This document shows positions 45,180-57,747 of a DNA stretch of 64,000 nt, one piece after another. The notes under the pieces were generated by a model. That model had not been told where the DNA came from and did not search any database. It worked only from the letters and a program-made list of their open reading frames with translations. Position 1 is the first letter of the stretch; each line of letters begins with the position of its first letter. The position numbers were made by a program, and so were the translations under genes. The DNA is taken from contig NC_081414.1 of NCBI RefSeq assembly GCF_030272615.1, positions 49,528,501 to 49,592,500 of the forward strand, read 5' to 3'. The DNA comes from Cryptomeria japonica (Eukaryota; Streptophyta; Pinopsida; Cupressales; Cupressaceae).

Positions 45180-46496
45180 TCACCAGAATTGTTTCAAGTC
45201 TTTGTCAACTCCTCATTTGAATCGAGTTTCTCATGTTTACAAGAGATGCAACTTAGAGTAGACATAGACCAGATCCTCGGCCTTTTTTGCACTCAACTGG
45301 TTGCGGTTAACGACAAAGGAGTATTACTCCAATTCCACTCAATCAACTCACAACCTGTTGAAATTGCATACACACTTGATACAAATTTACAATTATAATA
45401 TATAACATCAACAAAAAAATGAGGTTAAAAATAAAAGAATGCATACATGAGATAGAAATTTTATTGAAAGAAGCTGCAAGCAAATAGAACCTTAGCCATA
45501 TATGTACCACCATACATAAGCATCTTTCTTGTACTCGTCTCAAAGAGTGCAAACCTCACCATTCCTTAAGATATAAAGTGGCCAAACTCACTCTCAAGAC
45601 AACACTGTATATCTACGTATGGAAATATTCTTCTAGATAGAGTCTTGTACTCAATAGCAAGCTCTTCATCTCTACATGGTGCAAATAGTAGGAGATTCAA
45701 GGGTGTGGTCATCTTGTTCCAACAATCATAAGTGATTTTTTGTACTCTTTTAAAATATTCTTCAATAGAGTTGGATCATTCTCCTTCAATTCTATTATGG
45801 TACTTATTTTTCCAACCATGGAATCCATGCCATGATAAATTTCATCCACACAGTTTATTCATATCAACATCCCCTATCATCCTCATGAGGGGTTCAATGA
45901 AACTTAAAACATATTCCACACAAGCCCCCCACCACTCATTATCTAGGATCAACGCTTACATCTACTGTAAGCTAGAATCCATATGCTCCAACGAGTGTTG
46001 ATGACCATGGCACTCAATTGCTCTTGCACCTTCATAAGTCATTTCAAGATAATTGCGTAATATAAATCAAGTCTGAGAAACCTAACATGATGTAAAAAAC
46101 AAAACAAATTAAAAAATTAAAAAGTAGATATATATACACACACACACACATTAAGTTGGAAATTCTTGTGAATTATAATAATGTCACAAACATTTGTCTC
46201 TCCTTGGCCTCTATACAGATTCCTTTGACCCACTCAATCTTTTTGCCAATCTCTTGCTATATCAAGTTGAGGGAGTCGATGGAAGATGGTGTCCAAAAAA
46301 ATATGCCCATATGCACCCTCCGCTATAAAACCAGCTAGCCTATAATTTTTTGGATTGCCTATTACAAGTATGACAACATTTTCAAGGAACACCATCTCGA
46401 TTGGGTTGCCTATATGAGAAAATTGGCAATGGAGGTTACACCTTTCACTTACCCCCCACAATCAATTGTCTTCAAGAACATCACCCCTTTAGGAAG
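45180..46496 (-). pseudogene. hAT transposase fossil, C-terminal part
   Basis: On the minus strand, in several frames: PKGVMFLKTID (next to the Copia D insertion), NPKNYRLAG, GHIFLDT, then NEWWGACVEYVLSFIEPL, EEYFKRVQKITYDCWNKM, and the dimerisation-domain ending LSAKKAEDLVYVYSKLHLL near 45290-45230. These are the usual landmarks of plant hAT transposases with DUF659 and hAT C-terminal domains. The gene is split by Copia D; its N-terminal part is at 58043-58790. Frameshifts and stops throughout make it non-functional. Confidence 0.8.
46130..46152 (+). repeat. Microsatellite TA/CA
   Basis: ATATATATACACACACACAC, 23 bp, in the hAT fossil. Confidence 0.9.
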
Positions 46497-46501
46497 CACT
46501 A

Positions 46502-46736
46502 TGTCGAATTTTGCAACACAAGCACCTACGAGTTCAAACGGCAAACAAAGAACCCTTTCCACAAACGAGAGAAGCAAAAGAAGGCTATATTATAATATTC
46601 CTCAAAAGCAAAATTACATAATGAGAACTAAAGTGCAAGCTTGAGGACCTAAAAAAAGCTCAACTCTAGCTAAACTAGATGGCAACTAAGTGAACTTGGG
46701 CAAAAAACCATAACTAGTTGTTAAAATGCTCTAACA
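46502..46736 (-). repeat. 3' LTR of Copia D
   Basis: On the minus strand it starts TGTTAGAGCATTTTAAC after the polypurine tract CACTCAAGGGGG (46737-46748) and ends AAAATTCGACA. Confidence 0.85.
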
Positions 46737-46979
46737 CCCCCTTGAGTGAAATTTAGGGTGAAGTAAAAAACCTCTAGATGTATGAATGCAAAAATGGGTC
46801 CCAGCAACAAAAAGCCTGATTAGGTATCCATTAAAAAAAAAGGACTCTAAACAAGAAAAAGAGAAAAACCATGTGGAAAAAAACCACCATCCAAAGGCTA
46901 GAGATGCAATACATGAAAAAGAATCATGAACTGCAAAAAAGTAAGACCTCAGAAAAACCCCCCAAGACAACTTCCTTCA

Positions 46980-48630
46980 CCCCAAGCATTGACCACAATT
47001 GAACGTAACGTAGGGGTGCCAAGGGCTTAGTGAAGATATCTACAACTTGCTCCTCTGTAGGTATGTAATCCAAGATGAGAAGACCATCCTAAATCAAGTG
47101 ATGAATGAAGTGCATGTAGATCTCAATGTGCTTAGTCCTCCAATGCTCCACTAGGTTGCAAGAAATGTGAATAGCACTCTGATTGTCAAACCAAGGAATA
47201 GTGGGACCATTAGAAGGAAAACCAAACTCTGTCAACAACTGACGAAGCCATATAACCTCTTGGCTAGCAAGAATTGTTGCTCGATACTCAATCTCAGTAG
47301 ATGGTAATGCAATAGCAAATTACTTCTTGCAAGACCATGCAATAGGGTCGAAACCAAGACAAAATACAAACCGGCAATAGAATTTCAATCATTAAAATCA
47401 CTAGCCCGACCTGAGTCAATGAAGCCAACAATCCTAGAGTCTCTTAATGAGTCTCTTAATGTATAATGAATGCCAAAGTGCAATGTGCCTTGAATATACC
47501 TCAAGATATGTTTGGCAGCCTTCCAGTGACTCTCATGTGGATTGTGAGAAAATCGAAAGACTAAACTAAACACAAAGGAAATATCAAAACGTGTGTGTTA
47601 GGTACAAAAGACTACCAACCAACTGCTTGTACAACGTACCAACAACTGAAGGAGAAGAACAATTGAAAGAAAACACAACACCTAACCGAAATGGTCTTGG
47701 GGTAAGCTTGCAATCAAGCATGCCAAATCTTTGAAGCATATCAAGAGCATACTTTCACTAACAAACGAAAAAACCCATTTGAAGACTGAATAACCTGAAA
47801 ACCAAGGAAGTGATCCAAAAGACCAAGATCTATCATATCAAACCGCTCCATTAATGCTCTTTGAACACTCTAAATCATGGAAGAACTACCTGTAATAATC
47901 AAATCATCCACATACAAGACCAAAATTAAAAGATCTCCCTCATGTCGTTGAGTGTAAATTAAGGATCAAAATGGCAACATGAAAACTCAATAGATAGCAT
48001 AAATGTGTCCATCTTCTCATACCAAGCCCAAGGGGCCTATTTGAGATCGTACAACGAACGTCAAAGCCTAAAAACAAGTGAAGACAACTGCACAAAACCC
48101 TATGATTGCTCCATATAGATCTCCTCATGAAGATCACCATGCAAGAAGGCACTCTTCACATCCATCTGATATACCAACTATACTTGTGAAGCTACAAGAG
48201 AAAGTACATGGTGAATGGAATCCATCTTGGCAATAGGAGCAAAAGTCTTAAAATAATCAATGCCCTTAACCTGTGAAAACCCCTTAGCAACAGACAAGCC
48301 TTATAATTATTCATGGAACCATCCACAACATACTTGGTACGATGCACCGCACCAACTTTCTTCCCTTGGGAAGAGGAACAAAATCCCAAGTGTGATTCTT
48401 CATCAGTGAAGAATACTACTTTGTCATTGCCATATCCCACTCAAGAATACTTGCCACATTTGCAAACTTTTGAGGATCAAGCAAAATGGCTTGACTCATA
48501 AGAGAAATCCCAAAACATTGTGAATGGGTGCGAGGAGCATATGAAGGTTCACCTACCCCAATCTCCAATTGCATCAACAGCACTGCAAGCCACTTAGGAA
48601 GTGGTGGGGGCTCACTTAGAAAGTGATGGA
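46980..48630 (-). pseudogene. Copia D pol: reverse transcriptase and RNase H
   Basis: Minus-strand reading after FLSEPPPLPKWL: linker GEPSYAPRTHSQC, then the RT phrases [49 protein letters not shown], and a catalytic YVDD near 47910-47920. Further on, FGMLDCKL and RNase H SHNPHESHWKAAKHILRY, GFIDSGRASDFND, then DYIPTEEQVVDIF near 47040. Frames shift several times and stops are frequent. The RNase H Asp-Trp phrase is altered to DSGRA. Confidence 0.8.
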
Positions 48631-51600
48631 ATAGGAAGTGACGTGTTGGTTCACGTTTTATCATTTACCGAACATTAGAATAAAATATCTAAGGATACTC
48701 TACCCTCTCTTGAACAAAATCACTACGTGTGCCAAGATTGCAAGAAACACCACACGACAACTCCAAGGTTTATATGTGAGAACGGACGACTTTATGTTAA
48801 ATAGCTTCCTTGGTTATGTATGATGAAATACAAGGGGGACTTACGCTTGACTTGTTCAATTCACAATGAAGATCCATTGTTTGGGTTTTGAATCATGGAC
48901 TTCAAGAAAAATGAAAAGGAGATAAAGGTTAAGAGGTTCTAATCTATTCCGAAGAAATCAAGAGACGGTATTGACTAGGTGAACCCAATAACAACACTTT
49001 GCTTCGCCATGCTAGGACAACTACACAAAGTGGGTGCAATCTCCAACAAATCTGCTTATGATTTTCACATCATGAATAACTACCATCAAAACAAACAATA
49101 TTCATCCAAACAAAAGTTAAGCATCCACAAAGTAAGCTCAGACTAACTTTACACAATGAACAAAAATCATTTGTTCATCAAAAGTATGAGCAGAAGATTC
49201 ACCATAAATCAATGCTTATCAAATCTTGCATTCATCTAACATACATGAAATAAAATCTAAACTATGATGAGGGATAAGAACCATGCAAACTCCAAAATAT
49301 GAGAAGTAATCACCATCAATTCAAACAATGCATTACTTACTTTGACAGTCGTAAGCAACAATTTGCTTATCTCAACATGTTTTGCAACATGCTCCCATGT
49401 TTTACAAATGAAGGGCGAACTCAATTTATAGGCTCCTCAATTACAATTCAATGGCCAAGTTTACAAATGAGGGGCGAGCTCAATTTATAGGCTCCTCAAA
49501 CCAAGATTGATTTCAAATCAACGGCCGAGATTACAAAATAAATCCCTAATTAGGGTTTGCTACAACTTGCTACCCCTCGACTAATGAGAAAACTACATTT
49601 GAGGACACTTGTCCTTCTTGCTAAATATAAACCAGTAATAAAATAGAAGGTTGTTGCGTTGTGAAGTGTGCCTTCTAGAAGCTTTTGGGCAAGTCAGGTT
49701 CATTGAACCTGGACATGCTGACCGGGAACAATCTGATTGGTCCTTGAATTCTCCAATTTGTGTCAAGAGATTGTCCAAGTATGGAAATTTGTTTGGAATA
49801 CTCTTCTTGCCACTATCTAATTTTGATTGGGAGCTTGTCTTTAATTCTTTAGAAGATGAAATCCTTCAAGAACTTGCCCTGATTGCTTCAATACGTAGGG
49901 GATTTGTAAATGAAATCCTCCAAGAAGTCCAGAATTTATTTCTATATTTTCGCAAACTCTAAAGACTTTGCTTTCTTGATGCCTTGAAATTCTTTCATGT
50001 GCCCTAAATTTTGAGAAGAAATCCCCTATGCCTTCACCACAATGGAGGAAAGTGGAATTTTCTCTGTGAAGTATTTCCCATACTTAGCCAAATTTTGGCT
50101 ATTCAATTTCATTTTGTGACACCTTCATGTGAACCTTCCAACACCTAGCCGAGATTTTGGCCATCTATATGCTCTATGCACTTGGCTTGTGCTAAGTAGG
50201 ACAAACTCCACCCTCGGAAAAGGATTTTATTCATTTCCTCTTTACTTTTCCTCTTTATTCTTCTTCTTTCTTCATGTTTCCCCTCCAACACTTAGTCAAA
50301 ATTTGATTCTTTTGTTGTGGAAAATTCCACGCAGCCATTTTTTTATTTTATTTTCTCTTGGCAAATTCCAACACTTGGGTCAAACTTTGGAAATTTCTTT
50401 CCTTCCTTGGGTAGATGAATGTGTTGGCAAAGAGTCTTTAGAAATTCATGTGTCTTAAAAAAATTTCAAGTGTTGATAATTTCTCTCTGTGTTGAATTTA
50501 TTTTCCCTTTGAAAATAATTCTAAGTGTTGGAAAAAATATAAAAATATTTTAGGTCTCGAGCTTTATTTTCCAACCCTTTCAATCTTGATTGATCTTTCA
50601 ATGGTGGATCTCATGCTTCTTGTCCAATTTGTTTGTTCCTCTAGCCATTTTCCTCTTTCATGGCGAATTTGGTCTCTTGCTAGGCCGAATTGGTTATCTT
50701 GCCATCATTCAATTTCCCCTAGGCGAACTTTGTAGATGTCTAGTCATGTGTAGGTTGATTGGCCAACTTCTCTAGGTGTTGGGCGGACTTTAACCTCTTC
50801 AAGCCATCTTTTCCTTCATCTTCCTTGGGTGGACTTGGTTGTTGGTTGGACAATTTGCTTTCATGATGAGCGGACTTTGAATGATCTTGGACATTTTACC
50901 GAGTGTCAAGGCAGAGTTCATCATTGTTTGGTCATCTTCTTTGCTTTTCCCATGGCGGACTTCAGCATTGTTTGGACGTTTTGAATTTATAGCATGGCGG
51001 AGTTCACATTTTCCATGCCATTTCATGACAGAGTTCATTGTGTCTTGGACACTATTATTTTTCATCAAGGAGGACCTCATCATTGGCGAGCCACTTTCCT
51101 TGCTAGCTGCGTGGACTTCATGATCAGCAGGCCATTCTTGGGCAGACTTTGGCCTTGGCAAGACATCTTCCAAAATTTCTCCTTGGCGGACTTGGTTGTG
51201 TCTTGGACATCTTCAATTTAGCCTTGACAAACTTCATGATTGATTGGCCATGTTGGGCAGAGTTGCTCATTGCTTTCCTTGACACTTGACCAAGTTTTGA
51301 AATTTTATTCTCCAAGGTATCAACACTTAGCCAATTTTCTGAATTTTTTCTCCCCAAGGTATCAACACTTAGCCAATTTTCTGATTTTTTTCCTTGGCAG
51401 ACTTCAACTTGTGCCAGATGTTGTGCAACTTGGTTGGGCGGACTTCAACTTGTGTCGGACATTGTGCAACTTGGCTAGACAAACTTCAAAGCTTATTGGA
51501 CATGTCCAAACCTTGGGCGAGAATTTTGGCAGGCTCTTCAGACGTGTCCAAACTCCAAACCTTGGGCGAGAATTTTGGGCGAGAATTTTGGGCGAAGTGG

Positions 51601-52171
51601 ATGGATGCTTTGACATTGGTCTGGCCATGTCAATGATTAATCTGCCATGTTATTGTTTTGATCTGCCATATTTTTATCTGGAACAAAACCCTAGCTTGGA
51701 GGTTTTCCCCTACTTTTTACACTTGAGACATAATTTTTTGATTTCAAAGATGGGAACGTTGATACCACGACCTGAGGGACCAAACCCTAGGTCTACTTTC
51801 AAAAAAGCAAAAAAAACCAAAAAGCAAAAAGCGAGCCAAAAATGTTGCTTCTCTGATTGGTCTCAAAGTGCCAAAAAGCAAAAAAACAAAATCCCTAAAA
51901 AATAGCAAGGTGTCAGAATTGACCCTAAGCAATTGCGATTTTCGCCCTCCGGGCCGGGCCTTCTAAGCACTTTGAAGACATCCAAACACAATTTTGAGCA
52001 TGAATTCCCTATTTGATCTGAATGACTTCTCAAAAACTCTAACTCCTCATTGTAAAAAGACTTGTGATTAGCAATTGTGATGCCAAGGTAACACCCTAAA
52101 AAGCAAAAACAGGGGGTCCCTATTTGCAATGGGGTGATGTGTGAAAAAGGTCGCAAAATGACGGAGAAGCT
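48631..52171. mobile_element. 3.5 kb non-coding insertion with 9-bp flanking repeats, class uncertain
   Basis: AGTGATGGA occurs at 48622-48630 and 52172-52180. Deleting everything between, with one copy, restores Copia D coding (MDSLHH joined to FLSEPPPL), so the limits are good. A 9-bp duplication suggests a Mutator-like element, but I see no terminal inverted repeats and no transposase; an LTR-derived piece with a coincidental repeat is possible. Inside: a duplicated CTCAATTTATAGGCTCCTCA (49428-49498), a GGCGGACTT minisatellite, and A-rich CAAAAAGCAAAAA runs near 51810-51900. Confidence 0.6.
50690..51520 (+). repeat. Degenerate minisatellite, GGCGGACTT / TTGGACAT words
   Basis: Over about 800 bp the words GGCGGACTTC (or GGCAGAGTTC, GGTGGACTTG) and TTGGACATTTT or TTGGCCAT alternate every 30-70 bp. 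Later, TGTGCCAGATGTTGTGCAAC and GGCGAGAATTTTGG are repeated more exactly (51405-51600). Open readings here arise from the repeat and are not genes. Confidence 0.6.
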
Positions 52172-52180
52172 AGTGATGGA

Positions 52181-54350
52181 GAGAATCCATCAAAGGATAG
52201 CACTCGTCAAAATGGACATCTTGCCGAAACAAGACCTCTCAGGAAACATGATCGAACACCCTGTATGCCTTAGAATCATCACAATAGCCAACAAATATCA
52301 GTGGTGGTCTCTTCCTCTCCAAGACTTTCCTCTATGCATCTAGAATGATGCCCAACCCACACTCCCCAAAACTCTGAATGAAGACACATCAAGCTTGGGC
52401 TGGGACCAAGCATCCTCAAAGTCAAATGTCACGATGCCTTGTGAAGCATCCAATTCTAAATATAATTAGCCCAATTCACTACCTCAACTCAAAAAATAGC
52501 ATCCATATCTCGAAATTGAATCATGCAATTAGCCATCTCCCAAAGTGTTTTGTTCTTCTTCTCAACAACACCATTCTACTAAGGGGTACAAGGAACTGTA
52601 AACTGATGTAGGATGCCATGCTTAGTGCAAAGGTCCCGAAATACTTGATTGACATACTCCCTCCCATTATCTATGCATATCCGCTTGATAGAAGGACCAT
52701 ATTGCTTCTCCACAAAGGCCTTATACCTCCTAAAGGAATCAAAGACATCACTCTTGTGCTTAAGAAAGTACACCCATGTAAGCCTACAAAAGTCATCAAT
52801 GAATGTAAGCACATACCTGGCCCCCCCAAAAAATGGAATCGAAAAAGACATGAGGTCACTAAGAGCTAACTCCAAGGGTGCCTTAGCATAGTAGGCTCTA
52901 CCCAGAGGAAAAGAATCATGGTGATGCTTACCAAGTACACAACCTCAGCAAAAACCATTTATGCAAGAAATCTTAGGTAGCCCAAGCACCAATGACTAAG
53001 TGCTCATCTACTATAGATACTTGTAATTGACATGACCAAAGCATTCATGCCAAAGCTTACTCACTGAGTTTGCATGAGATATGAAGGAAAAACCTACAGG
53101 AGCTAGACTCTCAAAACTATCAAAGCGGCATAACCAAGATGCAAGATCAACACTCAGTGGCCACAATAACATCAAGATCATGGATGTCTCCGATAATCAC
53201 ATCATGTGGTGTGAACTCAACTGTCTTCCCCATCCCAGAATGACAAATATGATACGCTGAGAGAAGTTTGTTGGAGATAGCATGAACAACAAGAACAACT
53301 TGAAGAAAACCATCCTCGAGTTGAATAAGGCATGAACCAACAACTGAAAGTTGAGGGGAATCCCCCACTACAATCTATGCAATGCTACAATTTGAAAGAA
53401 AATCAACAAGATCTTGAGAGTGTGTCATATGATGAGAAGCACCAGAATCAAGTATCCAAGTAGCTACTAAAGACAAGGACCATGCAAAAAGAGCTTGACC
53501 TTTGGTTGTGTGAGAGGAAGAAGACTTGGGGATCAAAACGTGATGTTGTTGCATGGCCTCCTCTAAAGCCTCTAGTCTCTTCCAACACTTAGTGATAGGA
53601 TGTCCCTCCTTGCCACAAAAACTGAAAGGCTCACTCAACTTCTTTTTCTTCATCTGAGAGGAAGACTCACCAAACTTAGAAAAACTAGTAGGTGGTGGAT
53701 TGGATTTGGATTTCTAATTTGACTAATGAGGGGACTTGGAAGGGCTCTCACTACTTGATGAAGACTGTGTCTTAGGCTTCGTCTTCTTCTACTTGCTTGT
53801 GCAACCAAGGCCTGGGAAGAGGAACCAAAATGTGAATCACGTTGAGACGACAAATCCTACTCCCATGTCAACTGCTCACAAAAGACCTCGAAGGAAAGAA
53901 ATGCGAAGGTTGTACCCATAGCAACCATGGAGGCATAAAAAGTAGAAGTGAAGACCTAGAAAGGCCCTCCAAGCTTACACAAAATCAAGTAGACACACTG
54001 TCAAATTTCTCCTTTCCACAACCTTTCAACAAAGATCTGAGTGATTTGAACTTCTCCAGAAAGTCCTCAATAGTAGGAAAAGAATGAAGCACCAAAGAGG
54101 TCAACTCTATCTCCAACAACATTGCCCTTAACTCATTAACTTGTCTAAAAATATCCTTGAACTTAGTCCACATGGCCCGAGGAGTATTGCAAGACTTGAG
54201 GTGAAATAGAAGATTGTTAGAAACATGTACGGCAATCAATCTCATAGCCTCATCCATCTCGTTTTTGTGCCGAAGAACCTCAAACGAACGCGTCAAGTCG
54301 GGTTGGGTCTCATTGAAAGTAGACCACAAACCTTTGGACATGGACTGGGA
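52181..54350 (-). pseudogene. Copia D gag (partial), protease and integrase
   Basis: Minus strand from 54350: gag (UBN2-like) KGLWSTFNETQPDL, SNNLLFHLKSC, MWTKFKDIFRQVNELRAML; a knuckle FSFCGKEGHPITKC with its first Cys lost; protease WILDSGASHHMT near 53440. Integrase: VLTFIDDFCRLTW, the second Asp in CIDNGREY, then TP followed by TAG TAG (52581-52576) where two Gln are expected, and NGVVEKKN with the catalytic Glu kept. The end is MDSLHH next to the insertion. The gag N-terminus is missing at the Copia E junction. Frameshifts occur between most blocks. Confidence 0.82.
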
Positions 54351-54352
54351 CA

Positions 54353-55405
54353 GGCTTTTATAAGAATGATGTTGATCCAAACATTTACTTTAAAGTATTT
54401 AATGGTGAAATGCTAATTCTGGTTTTATATGTTGATGATTTATTTCTAACTGGTGAAAGTAGTCTCATCATTAGGTGTAAGAAAGAATTAGCTACTGAAT
54501 TTGAAATGAAGGATCTAGGTCTAATGCATTACTTTCTAGGGTTAGAAGTTTGGCAAAGACCTAATGAAATTATTCTAAGTCAAGGTAAATATACTACTGA
54601 TATATTGAAAAGATTTGGTATGATGGATTGTAAACCTACGTCTACTCCTATGGAAACTAACTTGAAGAAGTTTAGTATTTATGCAGCTAACTCTGATTTT
54701 GCAGATCCCTCAGAGTACAGGCAGTTGATAGGATCCTTGATGTATCTAGTCAACACTAGACCAGATATCTACCATGCAGTGAGTGCACTTAGCCAATTCA
54801 TGAACCAGCCAAAGCATGTTCACTTGGTGGCAGCCAAGCACATTCTGAGATACTTGCGTGGAACAATTGGCTATGGGCTGAAGTATTCGATCAACACAAC
54901 AATCAACTTGGAAGGCTACTCTGATTCTGATTGGGCTGGAAGTGTTACTGACAGGAAAAGCACTTCAGGAATCTACTTCAGCTTGGGTTCCGCTATAATC
55001 TCTTGGGCCAGTAGGGAACAATCCTCAGTTGCATTAAGTACTGCAGAAGCTGAATACATTGCCTCAAGTGTGGCAACTAGAGAAGCGGTTTGGCTTTGCA
55101 AGCTTCTTGCTGGATTGTTTGGACAACCATGGGAATCCACTATTATTTATTGTGATAGCCAAAGTTGTATTAAAATGTCTAACAATCTGATGTTTCATGA
55201 CAGGTCAAAACATGTGGAAACTCATTATCACTATATTTGTGATATGGCACAAAGAGGTGCTATCCAGCTGAAATATATCAACACTGATGAACAGGTTTCT
55301 GATGTTCTCACGAAGCCTCTAGCTCGAGTAAAGTTTGAGTACTTCAGAGAGAAGCTTGGAATGGTGGAGAACACAACATTGATTGAGAGGGAGTCTCAAT
55401 CTTAG
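54353..55405 (+). pseudogene. Copia E pol: RT C-terminal half and RNase H (open)
   Basis: Open in one frame from GFYKNDVDPNIYFK through the catalytic YVDD (about 54428-54439), MHYFLGLEVWQ, GMMDCKPTSTPMETN, RPDIYHAVSALSQFM, then RNase H GYSDSDWAGSVTDRKSTSG, ALSTAEAEYIAS, KHVETHYHYI and DVLTKPLARVKFEYF to a stop at 55403-55405. No internal lesion, so E is much younger than A or D, but it lacks gag, protease, integrase and the RT N-terminus. The first in-frame ATG is at 54410; real translation would have started far upstream. Confidence 0.85.
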
Positions 55406-55676
55406 TGATGCAACTCAGTTTGCACCTTCCACCCTCTGCGGCCAATTCAAGGTGACAGTGTGTCCTTCTCTGGGAGAAGGTTGAGATGTAAGACCTCTTC
55501 CACCCTCTGCGGGAGGCAATGTAAGATGGACATCATGAAATGATTTCATGATATTTATGTGTTTTACTGCACGTATACTCTATGAAGCTTATACATTCAC
55601 TCTTGCAGGCAATGCAAGATGAAAGTCATGAATGGATCATGACATGTGGCAGTTATCCTCCTTAGCTAAGAGGGAG

Positions 55677-56377
55677 TGTTGAAAATGTTAGCTAAGTTTG
55701 GATATCTGATTATCGAACTTTTGATGTTGTCAAATGACAATCAAAATTATATGTTTTTGGGCTGGACCCAAATGTAACGTGGGAAACAACTTGAGCTAGG
55801 CTTAAATGTAACGTGAAAGGCTATTGGGCTGGACCCAAATACCTAACGTGAGAAGAATGTATTATTAATTAAATAATGTTGCAAGCCGACTAAAGGATGT
55901 ATTCCGCCAAAAGGAGGATATATAATCAACTTCAAGATTAAGTCATTCACACATTCATTCCTAGCAATGCAATCTGCTCTTCTACATTTAAGCGAATCTG
56001 CTCTTCTACATTTAAGCGAACTTCAAGGAAATTGTTTTGCGAAGTTGTCAAGATCTTCTACGATTCTGCTCCAGCCTATTGGAGTCATCTTCTGCTGATC
56101 TGCTCCTTTGGTCATCTACTGCTGATTAGGGCTGCATCCTTTATCATCTTGGCAACTTGCTGTTTGGACAGCAATCAGAGATAAGTCTGTTATGTTGTGA
56201 TTGCCTATCATTGAGATAATTCATTTCATATTTTAAGGCTGGGTTTTTCACCTCCAAGAGGGAGGTTTTCCGAGGGTATTGGTGTCTTGTGTCTTGTGTT
56301 TCATTACTATTACTGTTTATTCACAGTCTGATTATAGTTAATTGGTTTGTTTAACATCTGAGCACTTAAATTTAACA
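55677..56377 (+). repeat. 3' LTR of Copia E
   Basis: TGTTGAAAATGTTAGC ... AATTTAACA, about 700 bp. It has a TATA-like GGATATATAATC near 55917, and a 24-bp tandem pair AATCTGCTCTTCTACATTTA at 55970-56015. The exact right end is uncertain by a few bases. Confidence 0.7.
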
Positions 56378-57747
56378 CAATAGAGTTCACCATTCGGGAT
56401 GAGATGTGATGAGGATCTGAAAAAGACAAACTGACCCCCCCAACCACAACAAGAAAGCACAAACCCTAGTGCAACCAAAATGACGAGGCAGTGCGAAAAC
56501 AAGAATTCACTTCAACTGAAAACATGATTGAAAATATGGAAAAAATACCTCCAGATCTAGATAGAGGACTCAAAGCTTTCCGACCATATATGGAAGTCAA
56601 AAATGGAGTCGTTTGCCCAACTTATGGCCCTAGAAGCGCAAAAAAAAAGTCTAACTTCAACAGCCTATAGTAGTCACCAAGAGCAAAACCAAATAAAACA
56701 ACCTGCAGATCTAGGTAGCTCTTTGGACCAGCTTTCCAACGATATGCGGAAGTCAAAAGTTGAACGCCAAACATGCTAGATCTACCCGGTTTCATGAAAC
56801 AGCTCCAATAGGGCAAAAAAGCACCTCTAAGGGCTAAAAAAAATACCCACCAGTAGTATGTGGACCAGGGCTCACACAAGGAGGTGGACCACAAGTGGTA
56901 GCACTAGGGTGGTGTTGAGGCGGGGACCAAGAGGCAATGGTGCATGAGCAATGGTGAGGGGGGTCATTGGTAGCGTAACTGGTAGACCGAAGGTACACAA
57001 GCTGAGGACGCAGAACAAGCGGTGTGCACTGAGCGCACAAGTCGCAAGAGGGGAGAGGGGTGGTGTGCATGCGGGTGGTGTGTGCAATGTGCGCAGCAAG
57101 CTGTGTGCGGATAGGGTGCAGGGTGCGAATAGGTCGAGGAGCATTCTAGGCGCACAAAGAAGCATGTGAGACTTGAGAAACCAGGCCACCAAAGCACAAA
57201 AAGAGCGTCGCAAAGATTATCACAACTACCAAACTAGGTGGAACATGCTGGACGAAAAGGTGTGTTCTACACTATAGGGACAAGGCATGGTGGGTATCTT
57301 GTACCCAATGAAAAAGCCTAGTTTTGCACAAAGAATTTTGCCCCCCAAATTATACAACAAAAAAAATCAAAAAAACCCCTTGTTGATAAAAAAAATCAAT
57401 CTACGGATTTTTGGCTAGGATCGTTGATGCAACTCTTGACGTAGGTCATACAGAGCATACGAATCCATATGAAAATCTGTGCGGCTAAAAAAATTGTCTC
57501 GAGATTAAATTTGACCAAATTTGACAATTTGATAGGTGATTTTAGGGTTTTTGGCTGCTACGAAGACAATGGTGAGGTCTGCTTCACCTCAAATTGACCA
57601 ATTTTTTTGCTAACCTTCAAAAATCACCTCAAAGAAAGCACCCTAGTCCAAAACCACACAAAAGCAATTTTTTGATCCTGCAACACTTTTGAGAAAAGAA
57701 AACCTCAAAGCTTGAAAGGGATTTGCTGAATACATGCTCTACTAAAA
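56378..57747 (-). other. Copia D leader and 5' untranslated region
   Basis: Lies between the gag side of Copia D and its 5' LTR. On the minus strand a degenerate primer site (TAGTAGAGCATG) follows the LTR end at 57747. 56840-57210 is GC-rich with repeated GTGCGCA words. Two related units with GCTTTCCGACCATATATGGA and GCTTTCCAACGATATGCGGA lie at 56572 and 56730. Its end near 56400 has ATGGTGAACTCTATTG, perhaps the gag start. Confidence 0.55.

Larger units (their letters stand above)
54350..56377 (+). mobile_element. Copia element E, 5'-truncated, with 3' LTR
   Basis: Starts abruptly inside RT and runs through RNase H, a polypurine tract (AAGAGGGAG, 55668-55676) and an LTR. No target repeat is visible because the 5' end is lost. 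It lies head-on to Copia D, and part of D gag is missing at the junction, which suggests a deletion after insertion. Confidence 0.75.

Noticed and set aside
56834-57213. Cys/His/Pro-rich minus-strand readings at the GC-rich Copia D leader
   Set aside because: Several overlapping frames are open at once over GTGCGCA-type repeats, there is no domain, and they lie between LTR and gag.
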